A DNA stretch of 60,530 bases, from contig CAJTPU010000021.1 of NCBI GenBank assembly GCA_910578335.1, positions 1-60,530 on the forward strand. The letters are read 5' to 3'. This stretch comes from an uncultured Lachnospiraceae bacterium (GTDB lineage Bacteria; Bacillota; Clostridia; Lachnospirales; Lachnospiraceae). This document shows positions 1-8,341 of this stretch, one piece after another. Every line of letters starts with the position of its first letter. Within the stretch, counting starts at the first letter, position 1. The notes below the pieces were generated by a model. The model was not told where the DNA came from. It was given only the letters and a program-made list of their open reading frames with translations, and ran no database searches. The position numbers and the translations under genes are program-made.

Positions 1-540
1 ATCCATTTCCTCAAACAGTACGGAAATCTCTTTTTTCCCCTCTGCCTGGCCTGCATTCATCTGTTTTACTGCGTGTTCTTCCTCTTCGCTGATTCTTTCT
101 CCCAGACGCTGTATTACATTCCACACACCACCGGCACTGATACTTTGCCCGCAGGTACTGTTTATTATCTGTGCTGTAACACGGTATGGCAATTCGGTTA
201 CCGTCATGGCTAGTTTCTCTGCCAGGTTCGTGGAAATCAACCCTATCTTATCCATATGCATTGCCTCATCCAACAGATATATATATGCTTTCTTTCCGTC
301 TTCCAGCTTTGTCTGATATACTCGCCTGCCATATGTAACTTCACCATATACTGTTTTTATTGTAGTAGTGCGTATCCCTTTATCCCGATAGTTCTTTTTA
401 TCCCTTCCGTCTGCCAATTCCTTATCATAGGCTTCCAGCATGATAGTTGTAATTTCCCTACCCAATTCACACACATAAGAAAATATTTTTTGTTCCAATG
501 TCTTGAATGATACCAGTTTTTCCTCTACAATAGATTTCAT
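1..540 (-). CDS. ISLre2-family transposase, N-terminal part
   Basis: Reading leftward from an ATG at 540 there is an open frame of 180 codons that runs off the window edge without a stop. It begins MKSIVEEKLVSFKTLEQKI and contains YRDKGIRTTTIKTVYGEV and RRVYQTKLEDGKKAY, the conserved N-terminal blocks of ISLre2 (UPF0236) transposases. An AAAGGAG ribosome-binding site lies just upstream; a second ATG at 543 is also possible. The protein would catalyse movement of its own insertion sequence. The catalytic core and the other IS end are outside the window, so intactness cannot be judged. The IS end on this side should lie between about 560 and 660. Confidence 0.85.
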   Translation of the reverse strand, partial: MKSIVEEKLVSFKTLEQKIFSYVCELGREITTIMLEAYDKELADGRDKKNYRDKGIRTTTIKTVYGEVTYGRRVYQTKLEDGKKAYIYLLDEAMHMDKIGLISTNLAEKLAMTVTELPYRVTAQIINSTCGQSISAGGVWNVIQRLGERISEEEEHAVKQMNAGQAEGKKEISVLFEEMD

Positions 541-602
541 CATACAGTCTCCTTTATCTGTTTGTGTCGCAACTAACATCATAAAGAAAAACTGTATGAT
601 TG

Positions 603-632
603 GGAAGTAGGGAATTTCTCTACTTCCTTTTT
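603..632 (+). terminator. Hairpin plus T-run beside the IS end
   Basis: GGAAGTAG (603-610) pairs with CTACTTCC (620-627) and is followed by TTTTT. It reads as a plus-strand terminator, although no plus-strand gene lies to its left. It probably belongs to the insertion-sequence terminus, where it would block transcription entering the element. Confidence 0.5.
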
Positions 633-667
633 ATTTTAGGAATAATTCCTATATATGCCAATAATAA

Positions 668-1834
668 TTATACACTAACAACGATATCTGCCAGCAGGTA
701 AAGTCCGTCCGTTTCGGAAATATTTTCTTCTGACAGGCTCTTTTGTATCAGGGCGCGGCGGCTCTTTACTTCTTTTGGCACTCTAAATACCTTTTCGAGC
801 AGTACCGTGCTGTTTACTATTTCTGCCAATGTTTCCTGCACGCTGCAAGACCATGCCAGCCTGTTTTCATAAAGTGCCTCATAGATACACAGCGTCTTTT
901 GCTTTAACTGCTGCAGATTCTCTAAAAGGCGCTCTACCAGCCTGCCGTTTTCCATGTCCTGTTCTATCTTTTCCGCAAAAGCTCCCGCCCTTTTTTGTTC
1001 CTCGCAGGACAGCAACTCTTCCGAAAAATTCTGTAACTCCTCCAAAAACACAGCATGGCACGCAAGCGACTTCGCTTCGTCCGCAACAATTTCCAGCTTT
1101 CTCCACAGCAAGTCCTTCTCGCGCAGACAGGGCAGCATCTCGCGCATCATATAAAACTGGACGCGGATTCTCTCCCCAAACTGCTTGCTGACGCTGCCGG
1201 GCAGGCTGTTCACCTTTACCAAAGCCTTCTCCACAAAACCAATTCTGTGTTCTTTCGCAAAACGCAGGGTAAATTCAAAGTCCTCATACGCCTTCAATGT
1301 CTCGTTAAAGCCGCCCGTCTCTGTAAAATCCTGTGTTTTGATTAGCATGGTCTGGGTACTGATTAAGGGATACAGCAGCAAGTAAGAAAACAGGCTTCCA
1401 TGTTTTTCCTCGTAAGGAATCGCTTTGGGCGGTATCACTGTCAGCAGTTCTCCTTCACGGTACAGCCCAAACTCACAATAAACCAGCGCATTGTCTCCTT
1501 CCAGCATAACCTTCATCTGCTTTTCCAGCTTGTCCGGCAGCCATTCGTCATCACTGTCCTGAAACGCCAGATATTCCCCTTTCGCCAGCTCCGCTCCCCT
1601 GTTTCTTGCCGCGGAAGGACCCATATTGGTATCGCTTTTCCGGTAACGCACTCTTTCGTCCGCAATGCTTTTTACATAGTCCTCCGTTCCGTCATCGGAA
1701 CCGTCGTCCATAATAATAAGCTCCAGATTTTCATAAGTCTGCTGCAACACGCTGTCTACAGAAGCAGGAAGGGTATGTATCCTGTTATAGGTGGGTATCA
1801 CAACGCTGACCAAAGGTAATTTTGCGTTTTCCAT
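668..1834 (-). CDS. Family 2 glycosyltransferase
   Basis: A 388-residue cytoplasmic glycosyltransferase of the GT-A fold. It shows the GT2 start VSVVIPTYNR (residues 9-18), the nucleotide-binding DDGSDDGT (43-50), and the DSD metal/nucleotide motif (93-95) in FQDSDDEW. The C-terminal half is helical and not recognised, and may fix acceptor choice. The start at 1834 is chosen over an in-frame ATG at 1903 because AAGGAG sits 7 bases before it. The gene is divergent from the next glycosyltransferase and lies in a block beside flagellin, which suggests a role in flagellin or surface glycosylation. That role is inference; donor and acceptor are unknown. Confidence 0.85.
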   Translation of the reverse strand: MENAKLPLVSVVIPTYNRIHTLPASVDSVLQQTYENLELIIMDDGSDDGTEDYVKSIADERVRYRKSDTNMGPSAARNRGAELAKGEYLAFQDSDDEWLPDKLEKQMKVMLEGDNALVYCEFGLYREGELLTVIPPKAIPYEEKHGSLFSYLLLYPLISTQTMLIKTQDFTETGGFNETLKAYEDFEFTLRFAKEHRIGFVEKALVKVNSLPGSVSKQFGERIRVQFYMMREMLPCLREKDLLWRKLEIVADEAKSLACHAVFLEELQNFSEELLSCEEQKRAGAFAEKIEQDMENGRLVERLLENLQQLKQKTLCIYEALYENRLAWSCSVQETLAEIVNSTVLLEKVFRVPKEVKSRRALIQKSLSEENISETDGLYLLADIVVSV

Positions 1835-1871
1835 CTCTTTTCTCCTTTTTGCTTCCCCTTTTACGTTTTTG

Positions 1872-1900
1872 TTGTAGTCCATGCCGCGATACGATATAAT
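1872..1900 (+). promoter_or_regulatory. Sigma-70 type promoter
   Basis: TTGTAG (1872-1877), a 17-base spacer, then a perfect TATAAT (1895-1900). It drives the glycosyltransferase starting at 1956. Confidence 0.6.
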
Positions 1901-1955
1901 CATTCTATATGAAACTGTTATGCCGCAACTAAGGACAATGTACGCAGGAGAGCAT

Positions 1956-3125
1956 ATGAAAGTCTTATTTTTAAACTGGAACAGCTTTGGAAACGAAGAT
2001 TTGACAGCCGCTTTAAAAGAGCTTGGCAGTGAGGTTATTCTTTATCCCTTTTCCAAATCCATATCCTTTTATGACAAAGCCTGGGAGGAGAAATTTATTG
2101 CTTTTCTCCGTGACAAAACCCCTGATTATGTATTTTCCTTTGCCTATTTTCCCATTGTCTCCAAGGTATGTGAGGCAGAAGGCATCCTGTACCTGTCATG
2201 GGTATACGACAGCCCTCATGTCGCACTCTACTCCTATACCATGCTCAATTCCTGTAACCGGATTTTTCTCTTTGACAAAGAGCTCTGCCTTACTTTTTTA
2301 AAATCCGGCTTTCGGAATGTCTACTATCTGCCTATGGCGGTAAACGCCTCCCGCATTGGGCACATGCTTGCGGTGCAGTCTGCCGAAATCAAAAGGCAGT
2401 ATGCATGCGATATTTCCTTTGTCGGCTCTCTCTACGCAGAGCCAAAGCATAATCTTTATAGCCGGCTCACCGGTATCCGTTCCTATACCAAAGGCTATCT
2501 GGATGGATTGGTGCAGGCGCAGATGCACGTGTACGGTTATAATTTTATGGAAGAAGCACTCACACCGGACATTATGGATGATTTGCTGCAGTCCGATTAT
2601 TCCCTAAAGCCTTCCTCCGACAGTGTAGAAAGCAGTGAATATCTCTACGCACAGTACGTCCTGAATCGAAAGGTGACTGCATTAGAACGCCAGAAAATCC
2701 TCTCCCTTTTAGGGCAGAGCCATGCCGTTGACCTATACACCCACGATGCCTCCGCTTCCATAAAAGGCGTTCGCAATCATGGTCCTGTGGACTATTATGA
2801 TACGATGCCATATGTATTCCATAACAGCAAAATCAATCTCAATATTTCCCTGCGGAGCATCCACAGTGGGATTCCCCTGCGTGCCTTTGATATTATGGGA
2901 AGCGGCGGTTTTCTGCTCAGCAACTATCAGGCAGACTTTCTGGATTTCTTCATTCCCGGCGAAGATTTTGTGTTTTATGAGTCGCCGGAGCAAGTTCCCT
3001 CCCTCGTACAATACTACCTTTCCCATGAAGATGAACGCAGCGCTATCAGCCAGAACGGTTATGCAAAAGTATGCCATAACCATACTTACAAGCACAGGCT
3101 GGCAGAGATTTTCTCTGTTCTTTAG
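1956..3125 (+). CDS. CgeB/DUF3880-type glycosyltransferase, copy A
   Basis: A 389-residue protein related to CgeB-like GT-B glycosyltransferases (DUF3880 N-terminal half, Glyco_trans_1 C-terminal half). Family landmarks are MKVLFLNWNSFG at the start, the YLSWVYDSPH block, FLFDKE, CDISFVGSLY opening the C-terminal domain, and RAFDIMGSGGFLLSNYQ, the donor-binding loop. The start at 1956 is preceded by AGGAG; the open frame extends upstream but has no ribosome-binding site there. It shares this layout with the copies at 3174-4292 and 4445-5611. Members of this family are often found beside flagellin genes in motile Clostridia, so sugar addition to flagellin is the likely job, by context only. 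Confidence 0.8.
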   Translation: MKVLFLNWNSFGNEDLTAALKELGSEVILYPFSKSISFYDKAWEEKFIAFLRDKTPDYVFSFAYFPIVSKVCEAEGILYLSWVYDSPHVALYSYTMLNSCNRIFLFDKELCLTFLKSGFRNVYYLPMAVNASRIGHMLAVQSAEIKRQYACDISFVGSLYAEPKHNLYSRLTGIRSYTKGYLDGLVQAQMHVYGYNFMEEALTPDIMDDLLQSDYSLKPSSDSVESSEYLYAQYVLNRKVTALERQKILSLLGQSHAVDLYTHDASASIKGVRNHGPVDYYDTMPYVFHNSKINLNISLRSIHSGIPLRAFDIMGSGGFLLSNYQADFLDFFIPGEDFVFYESPEQVPSLVQYYLSHEDERSAISQNGYAKVCHNHTYKHRLAEIFSVL

Positions 3126-3173
3126 GCGCTGCCCTTTAAGCGGCGTCGCCTTATGCAATGCCGGCTCTTGCTC

Positions 3174-4292
3174 TTAAACGACATCCTCCTCCACAATATG
3201 CAGCATGTCAGCCAATCTCTCCTGCAGGGAAAAATATTCCCTTACTTTTTCACGCCCTGCTTTTGCAATGGCTTCCCGCTCTTTATCATGTGTCAAATAG
3301 TAATCTGCTTTTTGTGCCAAATCCGCCATATCCGTATACATGACAAGTTCTTTTCCGTCTTCAAAAAATTCTGCTGTTTCCGGCTGATAATTGGTGAGGC
3401 AAAATCCCCCGCAGGCAAGTGTGTCCAGTACCGGCTGCGCAATTCCCGATTCTACACCTTTTGGTGTAATATATAAATTGATTTTGCCGCAGCCAAACAC
3501 AGCGGGCATATCTTCCTTTGTGCACAAATACAATTCATGATTTTGAGATAGTCTTTCTATGACACGCGCGCGTTCTTTTTCTGTAATTTCCTCATTGACA
3601 AAATCCGCAACCATCTGAACCGGACTGTCAAAGTACATCTCTCCCGGCACAATTCCCGCCTTCTCCAAAATATCCCGGGCTGTCTCTTCTTCTACCATCT
3701 CTCTTACAAAATTATAACCATACACCCGGATTTGTGCCTCTTCAATCCCCTGCAAATATCCTTTGCTGTATTCCGGAATCCCTTCTGCCTCCAGCCATTT
3801 ACGGCTCTCACCGTCAGAACCCGCAACAAAAATATCTGCCGCGTGCTTTTCTGCATTTTTCTGCCCCTCTGAAAACTTCTCCTCCATCCCCTGCACATCA
3901 ACCGCCAAAGGAAAATGGTACACATTTTCACAGCCGAGTCCCGCCAGCCGGTTTGCGTAAGCCCTGTCAAAACAGAAGAAATAATTACATTGATATAACA
4001 CCGTCTTGGAAAACAGCATCTGGAGCGGGCAGTCGCAAATCCATGCCACATAAGGCACCTTGCGCATCTCACAGACATTTGCCAGCAAGGGAACATAATT
4101 TAGGGAAAGCACCATATGGATGTTTTCTTCCTGCATACAATTCATGACTTTCATTGCAAATCCGGCATCTGTATGGCAGTCTTCAAAATCCTCCCGCAGC
4201 TCCACGCAATGATACCCCATGGACACCAGACCTTCCCGCAAGGCAGCTTCCTTTCCCGCCTCCCACTGATAAATCAGAATATTCTCTATCAT
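3174..4292 (-). CDS. CgeB/DUF3880-type glycosyltransferase, copy B
   Basis: A 372-residue homologue of the neighbouring copies. It has an N-terminal block (VLSLNYVPLLANVCE, then YVAWICDCPL), a middle FVAGSDGESR at the domain junction, and LDTLACGGFCLTNYQPE as the C-terminal donor loop. The start at 4292 (MIENILIYQWEAG) follows an AGAGGTG ribosome-binding site; upstream ATGs lack one. It is transcribed against both flanking paralogues, so it is not in one operon with them. Its C-terminal half is more diverged than those of copies A and C, with a shorter middle region, which would fit a different donor or acceptor. Role in flagellin glycosylation is inferred from position. Confidence 0.75.
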   Translation of the reverse strand: MIENILIYQWEAGKEAALREGLVSMGYHCVELREDFEDCHTDAGFAMKVMNCMQEENIHMVLSLNYVPLLANVCEMRKVPYVAWICDCPLQMLFSKTVLYQCNYFFCFDRAYANRLAGLGCENVYHFPLAVDVQGMEEKFSEGQKNAEKHAADIFVAGSDGESRKWLEAEGIPEYSKGYLQGIEEAQIRVYGYNFVREMVEEETARDILEKAGIVPGEMYFDSPVQMVADFVNEEITEKERARVIERLSQNHELYLCTKEDMPAVFGCGKINLYITPKGVESGIAQPVLDTLACGGFCLTNYQPETAEFFEDGKELVMYTDMADLAQKADYYLTHDKEREAIAKAGREKVREYFSLQERLADMLHIVEEDVV

Positions 4293-4444
4293 CCCACACC
4301 TCTGCTCCAACATGTATTTGCCACGCAAAAACCTTGCCTTCGCGTACATTATACCATACTTATTTCTGGCTGCCACTAATTTTCTTTTCTTTAGCCTTTA
4401 TTTATAGTATAATAAACATACATTTCAGGAAGGAGACGCCACGT

Positions 4445-5611
4445 ATGAACATCCTCTTACATGATTTTGGCTCTTATATTCAGCCCGACCTTATCAGCCA
4501 TTTAACGAAGATGGGGCATCGCTGTAAAAACCTTGTCTACCCACGTCCTAATCCTGTTGAAGACGATTACTTTGAGAAATATGTGACCGCACATTTAAAA
4601 ACCGGTGCTTATGATTGCGTCATCAGCACCAATTTTCATCCCCTGCTTGCCAGAATTTGCTGTCAATGCAATATAAAATATCTTGCCTGGTCCTATGACA
4701 GCCCTATTTCCAAGGACCATCCGGAATATTTTTCACACCCCACCAGCTACGTTTTTCTCTTTGATAACACAGAGGTACAGGAATTTCACGACATGGGTCT
4801 GCATAACGTCTATCACCTGCCGCTTGCAGTCGACACAGAACGTCTTGCTTCCATTCCCATTACCGACGCGGACAGAAAGCGTTTTTCCTGTGAGGTATCC
4901 TTTGTAGGGCGTCTGTACCAGTCAAAGCTAAACAACATTTTATCCCATCAGGACGACTATACCATCGGATACGTCAATGCCCTGACGGATGCACAGTTTA
5001 AGCTTGTCGGCTTCCCACTGCTGGATGACGTGATTGATGATACACTTCTTTGCCGTATCAACAATACCCTTAAAAAGCAGGGTATTGTCTACCGCTCCGG
5101 TGAGGAAGAGGGTATCAACAAAGCAGCGCTTTCGCTCTGTATCACCAATCAGATTACCCATAATGAGCGTATTATCCTACTCCGGCTTTTAAATCATTTT
5201 TGTGATGTTCACTTGTACTCTGATGAGCGGAACGAACAACTTTTAGAAGTTCCCTTTAAGGGTCCCGTTACATACTCCGTAGAGATGCCAAAGGTGTTCC
5301 GCCTCAGCAAAATCAACCTCTGCCCCACCGCACGCGGTATCCGTTCCGGCATACCGCTTCGGATGCTGGATATTATTGGCGCAGGTGGCTTTCTTCTCAG
5401 CAATGCCCAGCCGGAACTTACGCATTACTTCCGTCCGGACATTGACATTGTATGGTATAACAGTGTGGAAGAAGCTATAGAAAAAGCAAGATACTATCTG
5501 TCACACGAAGAAAAACGCCTTCAGATTCAACAAAATTCCTATGCTATTGTCAAAGAAAAGTTCTCCTACCCTAAAAGAATCGCCACTATGTTTCAAACCG
5601 CCGGCTTATAA
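4445..5611 (+). CDS. CgeB/DUF3880-type glycosyltransferase, copy C
   Basis: A 388-residue protein starting MNILLHDFGSYIQ at 4445, behind AGGAAGGAG (4429-4437). Landmarks are YLAWSYDSPI, VFLFDNTEV, CEVSFVGRLYQSKL at the domain junction, and RMLDIIGAGGFLLSNAQPE as the donor loop. A TATAAT at 4408-4413 is a likely -10 element, with only a weak -35. It is most like copy A. The stop codon lies inside a bidirectional terminator shared with the convergent gene at 5606-6127. It is assigned to the flagellin-proximal glycosylation block by context. Confidence 0.8.
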   Translation: MNILLHDFGSYIQPDLISHLTKMGHRCKNLVYPRPNPVEDDYFEKYVTAHLKTGAYDCVISTNFHPLLARICCQCNIKYLAWSYDSPISKDHPEYFSHPTSYVFLFDNTEVQEFHDMGLHNVYHLPLAVDTERLASIPITDADRKRFSCEVSFVGRLYQSKLNNILSHQDDYTIGYVNALTDAQFKLVGFPLLDDVIDDTLLCRINNTLKKQGIVYRSGEEEGINKAALSLCITNQITHNERIILLRLLNHFCDVHLYSDERNEQLLEVPFKGPVTYSVEMPKVFRLSKINLCPTARGIRSGIPLRMLDIIGAGGFLLSNAQPELTHYFRPDIDIVWYNSVEEAIEKARYYLSHEEKRLQIQQNSYAIVKEKFSYPKRIATMFQTAGL

Positions 5612-5626
5612 AACCGACGGTTTTTC
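5595..5626. terminator. Bidirectional terminator overlapping two stop codons
   Basis: AAACCG (5595-5600) pairs with CGGTTT (5618-5623). After one mismatch CGG (5602-5604) pairs with CCG (5614-5616). A run of T follows on the plus strand, and the matching A-run gives T on the minus strand upstream. The loop contains the stop codons of both convergent genes (stops at 5611 and 5606), which overlap by 6 bases. Confidence 0.7.
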
Positions 5627-6127
5627 TATAAATGCCATGGCTTCCTGTATGATATCCTTTAAATTCTTTCGATTCAGGCACCTTTCTTCCTCTGTCAGAC
5701 GTTCCGACGCATAGAGCGTGGGAATTTTTTTTAAAAATGGAACCAGCGCATATCTCTTCTTCCACCTCTTCACAAGCTCTGCATCATCCGCAAAAAAGAA
5801 ACTGTGAATTCCATGTTCTTTCTGCAAAAAGAAATCATACTGTGGAAGACTGCCAAGCAAAATATGAATCTGCATAGCCGGAAGCGTATTAAACCTCACC
5901 TGCTCCATCAGACCCCTCCATGAAAATCCTGCCATGGCAAAAGTCACCAGAAAATCTTCCTTCAACCGTACCAGTTCATTCATATAGGTATCCGGAGACT
6001 CATTTTCGGATACCCAAAAAACAGTCCCCTCATATCCCATTTCATTCCAAACGCTTTCCATAATCGAAATGGTTTCCGATAAGATTGCCCTGTTTCTTTC
6101 ATCACAAAGCATAACGACTCTTTTCAT
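5606..6127 (-). CDS. Small protein of unknown function beside flagellin
   Basis: A 173-residue protein with no family I can name firmly. The start at 6127 (MKRVVMLCDERNR) has GGAG 9 bases upstream; an ATG at 6142 is an alternative. It has alternating beta-alpha character, with DFLVTFAMAGFSWR near residue 55 and HSFFFADDAELVKRW near residue 105. These resemble in spacing the FSFAYFP and FLFDKE blocks of the neighbouring DUF3880 proteins. It may therefore be a stand-alone half of that fold, lacking the donor-binding half, but this is speculative. It is downstream of flagellin and separated from it by a strong terminator. Confidence 0.55.
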   Translation of the reverse strand: MKRVVMLCDERNRAILSETISIMESVWNEMGYEGTVFWVSENESPDTYMNELVRLKEDFLVTFAMAGFSWRGLMEQVRFNTLPAMQIHILLGSLPQYDFFLQKEHGIHSFFFADDAELVKRWKKRYALVPFLKKIPTLYASERLTEEERCLNRKNLKDIIQEAMAFIEKPSVL

Positions 6128-6170
6128 TTTAAATTTCTCCATATGCAATAGAATCCTACGGGTATTCTAT

Positions 6171-6209
6171 TGTCATAAAAAATAAAGGCTGACCTAAGTC
6201 AGCCTTTAT
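6171..6209 (-). terminator. Flagellin rho-independent terminator
   Basis: A perfect 12-bp stem, ATAAAGGCTGAC (6182-6193) with GTCAGCCTTTAT (6198-6209), and a 4-base loop. On the minus strand it is followed by TTTTTTAT. Confidence 0.9.
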
Positions 6210-6225
6210 GGTAGTGTTGCAATGA

Positions 6226-7044
6226 TTACTGAAGTAAGGACAGTACACCCTGATTAGCCTGGTTAGACTGAGCCAACATTGCCTGACCTGCCTGAGCAAG
6301 AATCTGGTTGTTGGAGTACTTAACCATCTGAGAAGCCATATCGGTATCACGAATCTGAGATTCTGCTGCCGTAGTGTTCTCAACTACGTTGTCCAAGTTA
6401 GCGATGGTGTGCTCAAGACGGTTCTGAACTGCACCAAGGTCTGCACGCTGCTCGTTCAGAGTCTTAATAGCCTTCTTAACAGAGTCGATTGCACTCTTTG
6501 CACTGCTCTGCGTGCTGCAGCTAACTGTATCAACGCCAAGTCCGCTTGCGCTCATCTTGCTGATGTTCATGGTAATCGTGTTGTCTGCTGAATTCTCAGC
6601 ACCTACCTGAAGCGTAACGCCGCTGAAAGAACCATTTAACAGTTTTCTCTCATTGAAGGTAGAGGTTGTAGATACACGGTCAATTTCACTAATCAGCTGC
6701 TTAATTTCCTTCTGGATGTAGGAATCATCTTCGCTCTGGTTTGTGCCGTTTGCTGCCTTAACTGCCAGCTCGTTCATTCTCTGAAGCATATCATGTACTT
6801 CGTTCAGAGCACCTTCTGCTGTCTGTACGCAGGAGATACCATCCTGAGCATTTGCAGAAGCCTGTGTCAGACCACGAATCTGACGTCTCATCTTTTCGGA
6901 AATTGCAAGACCTGCTGCGTCATCAGCCGCACGGTTAATCTTGTAACCAGAAGCTAATTTTTCAGTTGCCTTTGCCTGGCTGGATGTTGTTAATCCAAGC
7001 ATTCTGTTAGAGTTCATTGCTGTAAGATTGTGTTGTACTACCAT
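6226..7044 (-). CDS. hag: Flagellin
   Basis: A 272-residue flagellin, the subunit of the flagellar filament, exported through the flagellar secretion channel. It has the classic D0/D1 N-terminus (MVVQHNLTAMNSNR, KLASGYKINRAADDAAGLAIS, then QDGISCVQTAEGAL) and C-terminus (QIRDTDMASQMVKYSNNQILAQ and a terminal LSLLQ). Only about 50 residues lie between the two conserved parts, so the exposed D2/D3 domains are essentially missing. That is usual for short Clostridia flagellins. An AAGGAGG ribosome-binding site lies 9 bases before the ATG. Transcription comes from a sigma-28 promoter about 190 bases upstream, and the leader has a probable CsrA site. Ser/Thr-rich central residues are the obvious glycosylation targets for the enzymes encoded at 668-5611. 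Confidence 0.97.
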   Translation of the reverse strand: MVVQHNLTAMNSNRMLGLTTSSQAKATEKLASGYKINRAADDAAGLAISEKMRRQIRGLTQASANAQDGISCVQTAEGALNEVHDMLQRMNELAVKAANGTNQSEDDSYIQKEIKQLISEIDRVSTTSTFNERKLLNGSFSGVTLQVGAENSADNTITMNISKMSASGLGVDTVSCSTQSSAKSAIDSVKKAIKTLNEQRADLGAVQNRLEHTIANLDNVVENTTAAESQIRDTDMASQMVKYSNNQILAQAGQAMLAQSNQANQGVLSLLQ

Positions 7045-7053
7045 ATTATTATT

Positions 7054-7085
7054 CCTCCTTGAATATTAAGCTGCTTCCCTGCAGC
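7054..7085 (-). promoter_or_regulatory. Probable CsrA binding region on flagellin mRNA
   Basis: On the mRNA strand GCTGC-AGGGAA-GCAGC forms a small hairpin (7085 to 7070) with GGGA in its loop. The flagellin ribosome-binding site AAGGAGG (7060-7054) lies about 10 bases downstream. A GGA in a hairpin loop followed by a GGA in the ribosome-binding site is the arrangement CsrA uses on Bacillus hag mRNA. csrA and fliW are both encoded at 13.1-13.8 kb. Confidence 0.6.
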
Positions 7086-7096
7086 CAGATTTTCGT

Positions 7097-7140
7097 GTTT
7101 ACTGCTCGTGCGAGTCGCACAATTCGTACTTACAGTAAAC
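7097..7140 (-). promoter_or_regulatory. Structured flagellin leader
   Basis: GTTTACTG (7097-7104) pairs with CAGTAAAC (7133-7140). A nested GTGCG/CGCAC hairpin sits at 7108-7120. It lies in the roughly 180-nt 5' leader and may stabilise the abundant flagellin mRNA or present regulator sites. No known riboswitch class was recognised. Confidence 0.5.
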
Positions 7141-7231
7141 TGTTGCGATAACCCTATCAATTGTGCGGATTGAATCAGGTTATTTACGAAAGCTCTAAAA
7201 CTTTTTGTTTTATTTGCTTTACTTGTTAAGT

Positions 7232-7258
7232 ATATCGGAGAGATTCCGGATTACTTTA
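7232..7258 (-). promoter_or_regulatory. Sigma-28 (SigD/FliA) promoter of flagellin
   Basis: On the minus strand TAAA (7258-7255), a 16-base spacer and CCGATAT (7238-7232). The -35 extends as TAAAGTAA. This matches the Firmicutes sigma-D consensus TAAA-N15/16-CCGATAT. Confidence 0.85.
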
Positions 7259-7291
7259 GAGGTAATTTAAAATTTTTTTCAATTTTCTTTT

Positions 7292-8341
7292 TCATTCCAA
7301 AAATGCTATGATTTTGCCATACTCTTCTCTTTTATCCCGCATAATATGAAACCCCTTCACAATCTCCTCCAAAGGAAATTTGTGCGTGATAATTTTTTTT
7401 GGCTCTATCCTGCCTGCTGCAAGTCTTTCTAATGCATAATGCCAGTCATCCGCCGCCTCTCCCGTAAAGGATGAGTTCCAAGTTCCCGTAATCGTCAGTT
7501 GATTTCTAAGAATTTTCCAGTATACTGCTTTTTCCAGCTCCATATCGGATGCCGGATTGCCTATCAGACATACCCTGCCTCCCGGAGCCGTCCCGCTGAC
7601 CGCCTGCGCCACGGTCTCTTTCTCTCCCACACATTCAAAAAATATGTCCGCTCCCAGCCCCGCCGTTTTCTTAAGCAGCCATTCCCCTGCTTTTTCTTTG
7701 CGGCTGTCACAGTATGCCTCCTCTGCAACACCCAATTCCTGTGCAAACTGCCGCTGTTTGTCCTTATTCCCAATCGCCAGAATTCTCTTAACGCCGGCTT
7801 CCTTCAGAAACATAAGCAATAACAGCCCTATCGTTCCAAGCCCGCACACTGCCACTGTGTCCGTACAGGACGGATTGCCGCGCCGCATGGCGTGAACAGC
7901 CACCGCCATAGGCTCAAGCATAGCCGCCTCCTCGTAGGACACCTCATCCGGAAGCTCTAACAGGTTCTTTTGCGGGACAGCTACATACTCTGCAAAACCG
8001 CCGTCTTTTCTGGAACCCAGATAACTATAGTTTCTGCACATTTCATACTGCCGCCTTGCACATGGAAGGCAACTTTCACATGGAATCAGAGGGAATACAC
8101 CAACACGCCGGTTCCGCCATGCTTCGTCTGCTCCCTCGCCAATCTTTGTCACAACTCCTGAAAACTCATGCCCCGGTATCAATGGGTAAGAATAGGTTCC
8201 CGTATCGTACACCCGCGGAACGTCAGAGCCGCAGATTCCTGCCGCCTTTACCGCCACCAGCACTTCTCCCTCCTTAAGCACGGGCTCCGGCACCGTCTCC
8301 AGACAAAAATCATTTATATGATGCAACACCATTGCCTTCAT
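7292..8341 (-). CDS. Zinc-dependent medium-chain sugar-alcohol-phosphate dehydrogenase-like protein
   Basis: A 349-residue medium-chain dehydrogenase, NAD(P)-dependent and cytoplasmic. Catalytic zinc ligands are Cys37 (GICGSD) and His58-Glu59 (PGHEF). The structural zinc site is Cys88, Cys91, Cys94 and Cys102. The dinucleotide loop reads CGLGTIG. The closest pattern is galactitol-1-phosphate or ribulose-5-phosphate reductase (GatD/TarJ) types. Its ATG overlaps the stop of the cytidylyltransferase gene upstream (ATGA at 8338-8341), so the two are translationally coupled. The pair resembles TarI-TarJ, which makes CDP-ribitol. A nucleotide-activated polyol for flagellin or surface decoration is the likely product, but the exact substrate is not readable from sequence. 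Confidence 0.8.
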   Translation of the reverse strand: MKAMVLHHINDFCLETVPEPVLKEGEVLVAVKAAGICGSDVPRVYDTGTYSYPLIPGHEFSGVVTKIGEGADEAWRNRRVGVFPLIPCESCLPCARRQYEMCRNYSYLGSRKDGGFAEYVAVPQKNLLELPDEVSYEEAAMLEPMAVAVHAMRRGNPSCTDTVAVCGLGTIGLLLLMFLKEAGVKRILAIGNKDKQRQFAQELGVAEEAYCDSRKEKAGEWLLKKTAGLGADIFFECVGEKETVAQAVSGTAPGGRVCLIGNPASDMELEKAVYWKILRNQLTITGTWNSSFTGEAADDWHYALERLAAGRIEPKKIITHKFPLEEIVKGFHIMRDKREEYGKIIAFLE

